A stretch of 64,000 nt of DNA from assembly GCA_009869945.1 (NCBI GenBank), contig WIXG01000191.1, positions 62,001 to 126,000 of the forward strand. Reading direction: 5' to 3'. The notes under the pieces were generated by a model. It did no database searches. It saw only the letters and a program-made list of their open reading frames with translations, and was not told where the DNA came from. Position numbers and translations under genes: made by a program. This DNA comes from Mesaphorura yosii. Lineage: Eukaryota; Arthropoda; Collembola; Poduromorpha; Tullbergiidae. Below are positions 12,601 through 27,600 of the stretch, piece after piece. The number at the start of each line of letters is the position of its first letter. Position 1 is the first letter of the stretch.

Positions 12601-15600
12601 AATTGGCAACAGCATCGGGTCCAATTTGTCAGGAGCCAATGAGGGGAGTGACGTTCGTTGTGGAAGAATGGTTCCTGGACGAGAGTTTGAATGACCCAGC
12701 ACAGACGGAAGGTCACAATATTCCATTCGGTCCAATGTCTGGTCAAATAATATCAGCAGTACGAGATGCCTGCAGAAAGGCTTTCATAGCCCAGCCTCAA
12801 AGACTCATGGTCGCAATGTATTCCTGCAATATTCAAGTGGACAGCGAAGTTCTCGGTGAGCGTTTTCTCTTTTCTTTGCAAGTACTCGTCACAACAGTTA
12901 AGGTTCTCATTGAGGGAATTCCATACCGCATTTGGTCATCGCTCTATACTTTTCTGCTAATAATGATTCATGCAGCTTAAAATAAAGTGAAAGAACGCAG
13001 AATTCTTCAAGGGATCAAAGGATTAACTTTTCGCATGCACGGGCTGCTTGTGAATTACCATATGCTTTGCATGAGTGTGACGAGAATCAAGATGTGATAC
13101 AAGAAAATCCCTTTACTGACATTGACAAATGAGCTTCATACAATGGAATTTGTCAGAAATTTTTATTTCTTGCTATAATGAGAAAGATCTGGATAATAAA
13201 CATTTAACAATGCACCACCTCAATAAAAAAATCTACATATAAAATTATCAACAACACTTACACTGTACAAGATACATACAAACTTGCTATCACAATTGCA
13301 TCTAACGAACATACCGTCAATGGACTACTCTCATTCATAGTTCAGCTGCACCTGGAAAGCTTAGCAAATAGCTGGATATATTTAATAGAAACCGTTGCAT
13401 TACTAGTCGTCATGCTTGTGAGCTAAGAAGTAACAAGCAAGTTAATCTGTGGGGGTTGAATCAGAATTGGAGACAATGAACTTGTGACTGACTTGATTAC
13501 CCCGAGTAGATTGTTGAGTACCTCATAAATGTCATAAACATGGAAGCGTAACAAAGCTTACGATGTTAAGTCCGCTAATTTCGAGCTTGCACAGACGTTC
13601 ATGGTGGCTGAAACCGTTTATCGTGTTCGAGCTCCAATACTAATCATGACAAATTGGAAGACTCGACAGTTCATGGTGCGTGTAAATACGCAGATTCATA
13701 AATTCATTGTTCAGCTGCTCAAGCCTCAAGCATCTGCTAGTTAACCATCCCAGATACTAAATATAAATCTACCCTAAGCATTTAAGCTTGTTTACGTTTA
13801 CACTATTTGACATTAAAGTTTACAGTTTAGCGGAAGAATTACTAAATTCTGTTTCAAAATCCTCGTACCTGCAATTAGTCAGCGGGAATCGTAATCCATT
13901 TTTGATGCTAAGTTTAGATTAGAGAATTGAGTGTGGGTTTAGAGTTTATGCGTAGCGTAGCATTTTAATTGAAGGGAACAATTAATGCCACGCCGATGCT
14001 GAGTCTTGTGCCACATTTGGGCGCCTTACTGGGATGTGATCTCTTCATTTTGTGCTGCTGTGCTTATTGTTTGCTACTTAAATGATCGGCAAGCTGGGGT
14101 TAATCTTCATTAAATGCTGTGACACGATGACATCCGATCACGCGTGAATTTATGGTCCCTTCAATTTCTTGAGATTTTCCTGTGTTTAACACGAGATGAC
14201 TTTCTGGGAGATGACATGCTTTTTGCTGATGGTAAGAACACCCATGCATCATCATGTGAATGAATGAATGAGCGCTTTGAGTTTATACCATGGGAAATTT
14301 GGCAGTGGACCCCCTGAAGTGAAAACACACAAAAATGCATCATAATTACTGCGAGACAAAGGGACACTGTTGTGTGAATTAGATCAGTAAGAACATTCAG
14401 CCGTTTATGGGGTCTTGGAACAATTTATGAAGCCTACGATTGACTTACTTGCTTCACTGTCTCGTGACATTTTCATTGTCTTGCCCGTTCTGTTTGGATA
14501 TCGTACACAAGTCATTCCATACACTCGAATGCCGGGCACACGGGCGTAGGCTGGCTGGCTGTGAGCAATTGGCCCCTCTAAGCAACGAAAATTCGGCAGG
14601 AGTAAAAGCATCTGTACTCTGTTAGTCAGAAACGCAATGCACTGATTAATGTTACCTAAATAGCCAGGCGATGGACACCTGCATATCACCAGATAATGTG
14701 CTTTGCCCGTACGACTATTTTGTAATGCTAAAATTGACCAATCTTTGGGCGCTCGGCATTCTCGTACTTCTTGTGTCGGCTCGCACGTTTTCACTAAAGT
14801 CAGCACCTGTGAGGGAACAAGAAAACAGATTATTGCATTTCATGTTGCATAATACGCAAAAATATTTATTAAGTTATTTTGGTTCGTCGAGTCACGTCGT
14901 CGCATCGCTTTGTTGCCTTTTATGTAACAAAGCAATACGAACAATATCCGACTTTGTGGTTGCACTTTTTCGCATTTGTCACGGTTGAATGAGCTGATTT
15001 TGCCTGCGTGCATGAAGTATTGGAAGTGGTACGTGTAATCTGAGGCACAGTTTTGGCCTGAAGATGAGAAGGCATGGTGCGTGGTGCATAGAATGACAAT
15101 TTAGGGTTTAGTCTGAAACGCAGCATTGGACAAAGATTGTGTATGAAGAATGATGACTAAGGCTTGCTGGTGGCTTCAACCATGGCATGCCTTCCACGGC
15201 GAGGCGCCCAGCATCGACGTCGACGTTTACAGTTGTCGGGGCTCAACTCTGCGCCAATCTCTTTTATGATTTTGTCGCCTTCGCCAGAGTTAAGACTTTG
15301 TTTTACTTTGTCATTTTATTTAATTAATAAGTCAAAATTTACTAAACCATGAAACAATAATAAAAGTGCACAGCTTCGCATCAAGTGCATTAAGATCATC
15401 ACAAAACCCGAAGCGCATACTTTCTGTACAAAATCTCTACGACAATTTTGAAGATGTAATTTAATTTTTGTAGCTAATCTCTTTGTTTTTCGTCCTATGC
15501 TTGAGCTAGCTCGGCTTGATATACGCGCGTTGCGTTGCTTCAAAGATTAATTCAGCAACGGAATAGGGCGCAAGCAGTGAATGGGCGATGATGTATTTAA

Positions 15601-18600
15601 TTTGCAGTTGAAAAGATTACAATGAGGAACCCGTTTTATCGTCGACACAGTCACTCCAACAAATTACATGGTGAAGAATGTCATCTCAGTTCATGATTCA
15701 TGTAATAAGATTTCGCAAACTTGTGGCTTGCTGTTTGCAGATTTAATTTTACCAGGTTTGTAAACCAGCGACTCGGCTCTTTATGGCAGCAGCGGGTGGT
15801 TGTCGTAAGCTGTACGATTTAGGTATGACATAAGTTGGCTGTAATAATCCTTGTTTATGCGAGACACGCGTAATTATTTAATTGAGTTTAATAGGTTTCC
15901 GATCCGCCTCGATTTTCAACGTTTGAGTGTGACCGAGTTTGATTACTGCATCTTTGTTGATTTGCCGAGTACCTGAATGAAGACGCACTTTCGAGTCGCA
16001 TCATTTTCTAATTGTTGTCGTTTTGAACACATGCCTGAAATTATCCCAATTCGTGTTCCATTTTCATATACTCGCCGCCGCAAATTCGCCGTCTGTCTCT
16101 CAGAATTTAGGAATGCGTGTCAATTTTCAGAGTTTTCTTTTATTTTGTGTAATTTCACATTCGTGACAATCTTCCTTTGATGGCCTTACCGACTCACGGT
16201 TTAGTACTCCAAAATAACTTCACACTGTGACTTATGCAGATTTCGTGGAGTATTTGTGTCACTCGACTTACTTATTGCATTACAACGCATTGCAACTTGA
16301 AAGTCGGATTTTCTCCGCTTCAGGAATTTCGAGCTGACACACTGCGTTTATGATGACTTCATATTTCCTTAGAATGCATGCTGTGACTGCTGAGCCAATC
16401 GACATATTTCGATCTTTAATGCACTGAGGGGCTTCAATTAAGAGTGTGCTATCGCCATTGTTGGCTGGTGCTTGAGGGAAAATTCGAAAACCTTGACATT
16501 GGATCCTCTGCGTTCTTGTGAATGTTTGTCTGCTCTTATCTCATCTTCCTTTAAGCAGCAAATGGCGATAAACAAGCAGCCGAGTATGTTATTTTTGCAT
16601 TTCAAGGATGTATCAACGTGGCGTTGATGCTGAGACGCGCTGGTGAAAAGAGTTTATAGAATTTCATTGTGCTATTAACACAAAAGAGACTTTATTCTAT
16701 TCAAATTAACTCGAGCAGAGCCAGCGTCCTTAAATAAACCGTACTTGGTCTTATTTTCCTAAACGTGCTAACCTCTGCGCAAATTACGAGTCAGTTGGTG
16801 TCTTTTGGTAGTACGCTTTACCAACAATCACTCAATCTACCAATCTTGGCAAAAATTCCACATGTGCATTCTTAAAATTCTAACTTTCTGGTGATTTTGT
16901 CGTATCCTTCTTTCTCAATGCTACTTCCTTCGTGTTAACATTGACATTGGCGTTATTGAACTGATTTCTTTCTCATTCTCCGCCAGGTATATTGCGCGTG
17001 AGCATCACGCATTGAACACGACTTTCTATTTGTCGCTCCTTAATTTGCTGGAGGAGAACCATCTTGAAAAAGGAATTGATGACTGCCGAATTTTCAAAGT
17101 AGGTTCGATGTTCGAAAAGCAATGCCAGGAAAAGCATGGTGGTAGAACAGTGACTAGTTAATTCAAAAGAATTCTTCGTATGCAATGTACGCCTACCCGC
17201 AACTCAGCTTGTATCTGAGACTTAAGATGTGAAGCGCATGTCTTATGGTTTCATGCTCAGATGAATTTAAATTGTCAAAGTTTCTCAATGCGTATGCAAA
17301 AGAGTAAATGTAGCTCACACACGCGGTGCGGTAAGACAATTCTTTATCTTTAAATGGAATATTCGCACAGAGAATGACCCAGGGGATTGTGGTTTTAAGT
17401 CAGTCAAGGTTAAACTGCTATTAATAATACAAGCAAAATTGCCTGAGATGCTTCGCTGCCCCTCGCAATAATTGGAACACCAACGACACATGTTGAATCT
17501 TGCTGCTCTGCTTTTCATACTGCACTGCACTCTGATTTGGTTCATTGGATTACGTAAACTACATTAATTTGTAGAGCTTCAAGTCATCTTCTGGCATTTG
17601 GTGTTCGAGATCCTCGTACCTTGAAATTCCTGATTACTACAATCGAGTTCAGAATTATGCAATGTTGTAGTAATACATTTTTGGACTACGATGGCTTTTG
17701 GCCATGGTTGAACTGTTTTTCCTGAGAAATGTGCCTTAGATTTTACCACGCTGTGTACACAGTCGTCGTATATGGTGAAGTCATGATTCATGATAGCAAT
17801 TGTTCGAAAATGTCCTTTACCTCAGAGTATAAGTTGTAAGAAATACGGTAGTTGCATTACCTGTGAATTGGATCCTGTCACCAGAGGTATTGTGTGTCTG
17901 TCGTCAGTCCTCGTGCTCACTGAGCAAGGCTCGTGGAAGTTTGGGCAAGCACAAAGTGGCTGACTGTAATTTAAGCGAAGGTACACAGCGCTGCAAACCT
18001 GTACGAAAGCGTGGAATGAAAGCAAACATGAATTTCTTGGAATTTCTTCCTTAACCCAGAATAATTTTGTTTCTTCTGATTTTGCGTATTATGTGACTTA
18101 CTTGTTGTGTTGCGCATTCTGGAAGCAGATATAAATGCTGATTATGCGGGTAGTAATGGTACTTTGTGGGCTTCGCGGAGGAATCCTCGCTGAGTTGGTT
18201 GTTGTGAGATTGGTCACTCGTCTCGGCCGCAGTTGAGTGGGCGACTGCGCTCGCGACGGCCAGCCAGGATTGCTGCAAAAATCCGAGCGTTAGCGTTATA
18301 AATTATTTTCATGATCCAATGATTCATATTTTCATCTTGTCAACCGAGGAATCGAGCAATTGCACTTGACGAGGACATTTTCTGTCTCCAAGCTCAAATC
18401 AGTTTCACGAAACGTTATCTAAATTGCCATTCGCCACTGTTGACTGAACTCAAATTCGATGTTACAAGTTAATCAGGATATAGCTGGAGTTGACACTGAC
18501 AATCCTTGTCTACGTGTACGTTTTTCTTCACATTATCCCAGTGATGGCATTCGCACCACTCGGCGACTCAACGCACGGTAGTGCTCTTCTTTTTGCGTAA

Positions 18601-21600
18601 TTCACAATTTGAAGTTTTTCAAAAACGGTTCTTTTTTATACGTTTCCTTTTCTCGTAGTCGCTTTGCCTTTTGTGTGCATTACTTAAGTAAAGTATTTCG
18701 AGTAAAACTGAAGAAGCATTGAGTTGCATGTTCGTTCAACACACCGGGAAGAAGTTGTTGGCAATTGCTTGCATAACAGCGTATAAATTCGGAGCAGAAT
18801 GCACGACTCCCAATTCGCAGCCTGCGTCACTACACCGCATTGTTACCGCAGCACTCTTAATTGTACGTGTGAGAAAATCTGTCAGTCGAACCATGAGAGT
18901 TTAAGCATGCCAATGTAAATACGCGAAACACAATGCGTTGATTGTTATTGTTTACACTTTAACCTATTAACCAGACAGCCAGACATGAGCGCTCGTCTTT
19001 TGTCTTTGTGTTACGGTATAATGTAATATACCGAAAAATTTGACGATTCTGATGAATCGTACAACTCGAACAATCGTGAAGCCCATACTTGTACTAAATG
19101 TGTGCGAGACATCAGGGAGAAGGCAGCCTTTAACCTGTGCATCATTTCGCTCATCATCATTTCAGTTTTAATGCGTAAGCGGTGGTTTGAGGCGAGTCAC
19201 ACGAATTCACAGACACAGTTATACGGTGACTTTTCGCCGGTGAAGGTTAATTAGCAGAGAAACGAACTGCATTCTGCGTGCACTCAGGAAGTGAGTGAAT
19301 TTCGAGCTCAGATTTATGGCGCTCGGGACAACCCCGAACGAAATTAATGGGACTGCTTATGGCCCACGCGCATGCTTGTGTATTGCAACTGCGTCACGGT
19401 ATTTTGAGTATTAGAGTATTGGCGATATGCGGACGGATCACTTACGCAAAGATTTGGCCACTTCAGGGTTAAGACTTCAGAAAAGGGATAACACAGCAAT
19501 ACAATTTGCAACAACAGAGAAGCACAAAATAGTGGGCACGGGCGAATTCATATTCGTATTTCCTTTCTTTGCTACGTCTGTGATTGATGAATATGCATTA
19601 TAGTTCCCTTAATTCATGTTCATACCTCTTCTGCGATGAAAGCCGAGCTCCCAAACTAACAGTGTGCATTTTTCCAGTAGTAACTCAACAAGCAGCAGTG
19701 CAGCGTATAAAAGAACAGTTGCATCATAACGAAATGGTCGGAGCACGGAGCACGTCCACATTTCATGGTTATTTTTTAAATTTCATTATTAGCCGTCAAC
19801 AGTAGATTTTTTAATATAAAGAAAGGCCAGTTACATTACACATTGCAACGTTGCACTGAGAAATCTTTCAAGGAAGATGCATTCGTCCTGTAAACACTGG
19901 CACGTTATTTTGTACATAAAACAGAAGATGAGGAAATGGAAAGGAAATCAGTAAAGTGCACACCAAAGCTTGCAATGCGTAATGGTCACATTACGATTAC
20001 GAAGTAATTTTGAGTAAGGACTCACATATTATTATTCGTATGCACGAGTAAACTCGTGAAAGCCATAATTTTTTACTCAGTCTTTTTCACAACAACGGGC
20101 ACGACGCGACAGTTTTCGCAATCTGACATTTTTCTCCTGAAAAAGAAATTGTAAAGTTTACCGAGCCAATTAAAGTAACCATTTAGAACGGGACTTTGAT
20201 TATGACATTTTATTTCATAGGGAAAAGACATTGCCTTGACTTGGCGGAGGCAGTTGACAAGATTTTGCGAAGTTCTTCCATCAGAATAGCACTAATAAGG
20301 AGAAGTCAGTCACAAGGGCAGTGAGCAGTGGCTGCCTCTATACCGTGTGTTAATAAATACACGACTGAATGAACTTCCTTAATTGCAAAACTGTGCAAGT
20401 GTACTTGTGCGCCATGTGTTTTGTATGATTGATTAGTTCTCGCATTGGCAGGAGCGAATCACGAATTTATTTATAAACACAGTTAACAAGCAAGCAGTGT
20501 TCGAAGTCTTTATTAGCGTCGTCACAAGTTTATGATTTAATTAGTTATGATGTACGCATGTAACGGGGTTTGCCGGTATTTTAATATCTGGGAACTTTCT
20601 TTTGCTAAGAAGCCTAAATCTAATCACAGGGCTTTCAATTTTAATAGGCGATCCTCTTCATGCGCATGGAGCATTCATCATCAAATGACTGTAATCCGTT
20701 TAACCGTTGCTTCTGCTGAGTCTTTGATCGGTCCTACTCACATCACAAGTGCCTATGAAGCCAGACTGCGACTTGCGAATTCCAACTACTAATTACTTTT
20801 ACTATTTGACTATTCAAGAGTAACATTAGCCGCCATCATCATGTATGGGCACTAACGTGGATGCTGTTTGTATTTTTATGAACCGGACTCAAAATAATTC
20901 TTACAAAAGCAGAAAAGAATGGGAAGCAACGGAACTTGTTGCATCTTCTTGCATAATTATGTCTTTTAAATTCGAAATTGCGATTGGCTTTTATTATCAT
21001 TGTAATTCTCTCAAACGTTTTCAAGGCTATAAATACGACAATGGCAATATGCGCCAGCGTGGCATGGCATTATTATTAGCATTATTAGCATCATCAGACT
21101 CTTTCACTGGCAGGAGTGGGATGAGAATACCATCCGAGTTTGCCTTCGCTCAGTTGTGTAATAACAATAAAAATGCAATAACAAAATGTCAGTGTCAATG
21201 CTCATTGTTGTTGTAATGGACTTGAAATGGGTGTGCATCCTATTCGCATTGGTATTTGCATTTACAGGGCAGACGGCTGACTGCCTACTTTTATCGGTAT
21301 AAGAAAGTATAACTGCCGGGTTTGGACGTTCAGTGGCATTTAATGACATAAAACGCCAAACGAGCGCGTCTCGTGGATCATTCAATGAACTCTGCACTTC
21401 CGGGAATTGGACCTGCGGTGCAATGCAATTTCAGCAATTTGTTGCAACCCTTCATTCAAATTTTGGTCTATCTTTCGTGTGTGGATTGTGGCATTGTGGA
21501 TGGACAAGAGGATAGGACAGGACGCGGGACATCACCCGTGTCTTGTCCTTTAGTTGTAAAGGTTGAATTTGAATTGTCTCCATTTGTTTGCTTAATAATG

Positions 21601-24600
21601 CAAATAGAAACTTAATTAGACTCGGAGTGTGCAGCAGGCGCCACGAATTATAAGGGTAACGGCACGCATTTATTTGGATTTCCTATTCAAGAAATTAATT
21701 GAATTTTCTTTCAGCTAATTGAAAATGTAAAGAAAAGAAAAGAAAAGTCCGACTGAAAAGATTTGCCAAATTGAGGAAGGGCAAGGAAATCAGCAATAGG
21801 AACTCATCTGAACAAGAAAGTTCGAGGTTCATTTCTAAAGTGTGTAATTGAATGAGTATAATTACAAGACTTCCGTGATTCAAGCGATTTAATAACCCGA
21901 AAGAGCAATTTAGGATTTGGAAATGATTTTCATACGCGGCTGAACCAATAGTAGAAAGTATTGCGTCAAAGCGAAGGGCCTGAACAGGACAACAATAACT
22001 TGAAACAGTCACCAAAAGCGAAAGATGGTAAATGAATTTAATGTGCACTAAAACCATCAAACTGTGACCGAGAGTGTGTATTTTAAGCGCAGGATAAGTT
22101 TGATATCTTAATAACGTGGCCGTGATTTTTCATGGCTCACAATAAAAGGATTTGTCTAGTGAAATGCGAAAGTTACACTAGCACATGATGATAAAAGCGC
22201 TTTTTCATGCCAGGCCTCTCATTAACGCATCTGCCTGCTATTTTTGGGTCGACGGATTTATGGTGATGCGTGCAGAACTCAAAGTGTCACTATTTGAATG
22301 GTTTCACGATTTCACAAATGCAATCGAGACTCACGTGCTAAATGCAAGATTAATTAATTACCGCGAGTCACACACGTGAACATTATTAATACTTAATGCC
22401 ACTGCCACTTTATTCTGCGACGCGCTTCATGCTTCTGGAGAGGCAAAACTCAGAAGCCTCTGAAGCATTGCGTGCGCAGACAGCAAACAGAAGCAAAAGT
22501 GCAAGTGCATTGACAAGTAAATTAAAGATTTGTGTGCGGTGCAAGCAAGCAGACACTAATTTTCCGTAAAGCACAAATCGTAATAATTTTACGAGTTTCA
22601 AGTTCATGAACACGGAAAGCATGCTCACGAGCACGACTTGAGTGATTCGCAATTCATGACCATGCGGTGGGATGCCGGACGGCGTGGCGTGGAAAGCTTT
22701 AACGAGTAAAAGCAACAAGGCGAGGGAGCAAGTGTAAACAAAAGTCATAAATTTAATAATATGGTGCAATAACTCAAAGTGACAGTTTATTAAAGAGAGC
22801 AGTGCTGTTTTTGCAGTGCTTTGTTTTCAAGTCGAATTTCATTTCCTACTTTTTCATATTTTTCATTGCCACTTCCATCTCAACGACAGCATGCATTATT
22901 GCATTACGCAACCGTTTAGTAGCTGCAACTTAGGCGCACCCATGAATTTAAAGAAGCAGCTTCCGAATGAGGAAGTGCCCGAATGACTTGACTTGAAACA
23001 ATAACAGAACATAATGAAGTCATACTTTTTAGATATTATGCAGTATGTGACAAAATGGTGATACTGGATTACTTGAAAGTTGAAACAAGAATCAAGCCAT
23101 TTCTTTTGAAAACGCAATCGTCCTGAGACGCGCCGTTGAAATTTAATTGCAAATTACCAAAAACCATACTGTTTGCTCAAATTCATGATTGGTTTGCTTG
23201 TGTCTGTGTGTTGCTTGACGACGAGATAATTTGATATTCACGATTGCAATCACGTATTTCGGTAACAACGTTCAGATTTTACGTGCACCGTAATTTTTTA
23301 TTTCCGCTGCTTCAAACTTTAAATGCATAAGTGGTACTAAAATTATTACGCGGAACCTCAAAATCTTTAGTTTTGCTTTACCTTTCCCTCCTTCGTTTGC
23401 CCGGATTTGCCCGCTGCTGCGGAAGATGGTCCTCCAGTTGGAGCTGTTGCATTGGCAAACGATCGTACACTGCTGGCACCAGCAGTCGTGATTGGTGGGA
23501 GCCCTTCGCCTGGTGGTCCTCGCGACCCGCGATGGCTGCTCTTGTTATTTTTATTCGCGGCGGCAGCAGCAGCTTTTTCCAATTTCCCCTTGAGTCGTCG
23601 CAATGACTTGTTGACCAGGGCGCGGGTGACATTCATTGGGCCAGGCCACTGTGCCAGCGGCGACGAGGACACTTTCCTTGACGTCTCTCCTGTCGGCTCA
23701 ATTGCTGGGACTGGAGTCTCGGTTGTTGCCGACACAGGCTTCTTTTGACCCGTCTTTCTGCTGGCGTTTCGGTCACCGCTACCCGTACTGTTGCTGCTGT
23801 GTGGTACTTCGATGAAATTAATTGGAATAACACTACGGCCACTAACTATTCTCTTAACGTTGGCATTACTACTTTGAATACTACGGCTATTGTGATTATA
23901 CGCTGGACCTACTGGTGTCACGCTGTCAGGTTTCTCTGGTTTGGACGCACTGCTAGCAGCTGAGACTAAAAATAGTAACAAAACACCGCAGCAAGCGGCC
24001 GACATGCTTTGTGTGACCTTTCTCCGGTTTTTGCTGAGGGCCCTCATGTTTCTGATCAGCTGGTGGTCCGAGTTCTAGTCCAGGCTCACTGAAGCAGTCA
24101 GATTCTCATCTCAAGGTCTCACAGTTTCGTTTCACTTTTATGGACACGTTTTTCTCAGATTCTTACGCTTGCGCCAAGTAAATTGATGTCAAAACGTATC
24201 ACAGACACACTTGCAAAAGTTTTTTTTACTACAAATTCTGTCAACACAAAGCTGAGCCGTGGATTACGATTCAATTCAATCAAAGTCAAGCACTAAACCA
24301 GAGAGCTAATTTTCTGCGATTCGCTGTGTTGTTGGCTTGACGGAGTCATCTGAGAGAGTAAAAGCCGTTAGAAAAGCGTTTACAAAGCAAAGCCAAAGTC
24401 AAGGTAAGAGGCAGCAGCGAGGAGAAAAACAGTTTCGCGAATTGAAAAGGGGAGTCATAATAACATTATAGAAGGAATTTTCTTAAAGAAGAAAAGAGAT
24501 GAGAAATTTGTAAGCGTCTTGAGCTGCTGAACTGCAAAGCCTCAGCCTGCGAACCTACCTTACCTTGCCTGTTTGATTAGATTTACTTGTACTGTACGAG

Positions 24601-27600
24601 TAATAATAATTTTATAAAATTGCGTACCTGCACTACGACTGCGACACAGTAACAGCAAACACAAGCAGTATCACGTATCATTCCTTCGTATTAAATTAGG
24701 TATCCACTTCATTGTCAAGGGAGGCGCAGTCACAGTCAAGGCTAGATCGGCTCGGCGAGGCTGTGGCGGAGCTGTCGCTGTGGACGTGGACTGATCGAGC
24801 ACAATACCACTGATGAATATGCATGAAACGTCAACAACAAAATATCAAAAATAAAATGGTCCAATGATTCCTTTTGCATTGAATGAATATTTTCCATTCA
24901 TCTCATCACGTATGCGTACAGCCCAAATATGCCCAAGTGACAGTATTTTTGGCAGCATGGTCATATGAAACACTAAAAAGTCCGAATCTGGGTCTCGGAG
25001 TGGAGTCGTATGTGATTAATACATTGCACAACAAAAAGTGTCTTGCAAGACGCCAACAATGGAAAAAAAGTTAATTGGGTGCTATGATTCAGTGCTTGAG
25101 CTTAATATTGGGCGGAATGGCATAATACGAGTTAGTTACGACATTATAATGGAATCTGCATCTCATCTGCCGATTGTTACCGTTGTGTTGCGTCAGACCA
25201 ACCCGGCCTGTTAGTAATCTGGTGCAAGTATGGCACGGCATATGAAAATAGACTCGACGTTATTAGGTAAATCGGTTACAAGATATTGTTCTCGAAATTC
25301 GTAACTTTACTCGGTTCGGTTCTCATCCTTGAAAAATGTGCTCCACTGCCATTCGTCGTATCGTCTTCAGTTATGCAACCTGATGCATCCGTATTGTTCG
25401 GTTGTGGTTGGGCCAATTATGATTATTGTCGCTGCGAGAAGCCGCCACATTTCTCATCTTTTGTGTGATTGTCACTCGGATACAGATTTTGCCAGCACCG
25501 CATTGTTGAATAATAACGAACGAATAAATTTAATTTAATAATCACAATAATTGAAGGAAACAGCGAGAACGCAGAATTTATGCAGCCGCATTGGTTTGCC
25601 CGTCCCGTCCCAACAATAATATCACGTAGTCTCAGAGTCGCATTGCATAATGCCGTCTTTATGTGCATTTTTAAGTGGTTTTTCGGTGATTTTCTCAACG
25701 CACTTTTTTGTACACGACCACGAGTTGATATATTCTATGAATCGTATTTTGCATTAGCTTAGCGGTATTGCGTTGAAAATTGGAGGCGAGACTGAGCCTG
25801 GTCACTGTAATGCAAGTAGGAACAACAATAATTGCTGCGTAATTCATTATTACAGTAGCGATGACATTAAGCTCCATGTGAGAGATGGATATTATGCGTA
25901 AGAAAGAAATATGGCGATTTGAAATCCTCTACGCCACGGCCAAGGATTTAAAGAATTTCGCACTCGGCTGTTGGCTGTTGGATGAACCCAATTATGCGTT
26001 CTTGGAGACGAAGACGAGCTTAGGTTGAGAGTCGTAAACGCGCACGAACGTAAGAACGAGGTGTTAATAAATTAAGTTTTAAGCTTGGGTCACTGTGCTT
26101 CGAAATCTCCTGCGTGTACGGCTGATTAGGTCATACATTCATCCTGATAAGGTGTTTCGCTTGAATTTGTGGGACGGCAAATAAGCACGACCGCGTAAAA
26201 ATAGAAAAAAGTAATGAAGTTATAGAATCACGATTCCATTTGAACGCACCAGGCAACATGCACGGTTCGGACAAACGCAATCGAGGACATATGTTTTATC
26301 GCTGATTTATACTCGTCTTATTAATGCACTTGGCATTAGAAATATTAAACAATCGGCACTCTCACATCGCTCGCGCAGATTTAATACGGGCTGATTTGTA
26401 AAAACGTGAGAATTTCAGTGCATGCACTTTATTGTACGCAATTTATTATGTTAATGCTCCTTGTGTTATTTAGCAACTAATTTAGCGCTCCATTCTTACC
26501 GTAATTTATTCACGTTTCTGCGCCCGTTTGTTCATTCACGTCTTGCGTACATTATCGCGAGCTAACGAGGGAAAATTAGCACGTTGTCCATTTTGTCTGA
26601 TCCTCGAGAGATTAGTCGCTTGGCTGAACAAAGTGGAGTTTTTGGTCCAGATTGGTGCATTCTTTTGCCTATTCATCTGTTCAGTAACAATGAACTTAAA
26701 AGTTGCATCATGGATCTTGGTACCAAGATGCACGTGACTACGAAGTCTCGTCTCGAGTCTGTTATATGTAATTTCCTGATCTGAGACAATATTGTGAAGT
26801 GTCAATGCGCCTTCGATAAATATAAGCGAAAAGTGTTCAACAGCTGCAGTGCATGAGCGAAAAAAATTATGACATTCAAATTTTACGGAAAATTTGTCGC
26901 TTGCATAAAATAATTGGCTATTAAAATTTGTGCATAAAAATAGAGCAGCTTATGATATTTGTTTTGTCATTGTCTGTCATCGCCATCACCAGCGTCAAGT
27001 CATTGTTGGTCGCCATCGCCAGTCTGACCGTCTTCGTGATTTTGTCTTATGTCAATGACTGGACTGAACTGAATCCTCTCGTCGTATCGTCTTATAGGCA
27101 CAACAATTTTACACTTATCATCTCCTACCCGAACATGTCGTGCTCGTGTTCGGTTTTTATCTAATTTCTGCGATTTGTCACACTTTTGCTTCGTCTTCCT
27201 TCCGCGTTCTGGTAGATCTTAATTACCAAGCAGTCGCATCGCGACAAAACTTACAATTCGACTCGAGCATGCGCCATTCCACTTGGTGAAGTTTGTTATT
27301 GATACACTGAAGCGAACAGCTCTTTCAGTTCCAATACTTTGAAGTTGAACCGAACTTATGAGACGGACAAGCCTTCCGAGACATGCAACAAGATTGAGAG
27401 TTCACACTTCATTGTTTTCAGCATTTGGCGTTCGCATTAGCGGTAATGACATGGTTTAGTTTGCAGTTAAGATTAGGCTGAATCTGCGTTACTGCATTCT
27501 GCTTAGATGTCGTTGTTAGATATACCATGGGATGGGAAGATTCAGTGTGCAGACAACAAAAATAAGTTTCCTCCCGGATATCTTGACTGGGAATTGCTTG

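Noticed and set aside
13003-13132. Open frame ending ENPFTDIDK after the EFL1 exon 6 donor, considered as an alternative last exon
   Set aside because: No in-frame acceptor, and the true conserved EFL1 C-terminus is found at 45.4 and 48.9 kb.
22410-22769. Minus frame of 119 residues with several hydrophobic runs
   Set aside because: Lies in an intron of the Argos-like gene, starts at a non-ATG codon, and has no family resemblance or splice support.
23331-23748. Plus-strand frames opposite exon 1 of the Argos-like gene
   Set aside because: Shadow frames produced by the GC-rich, low-complexity coding exon on the other strand.
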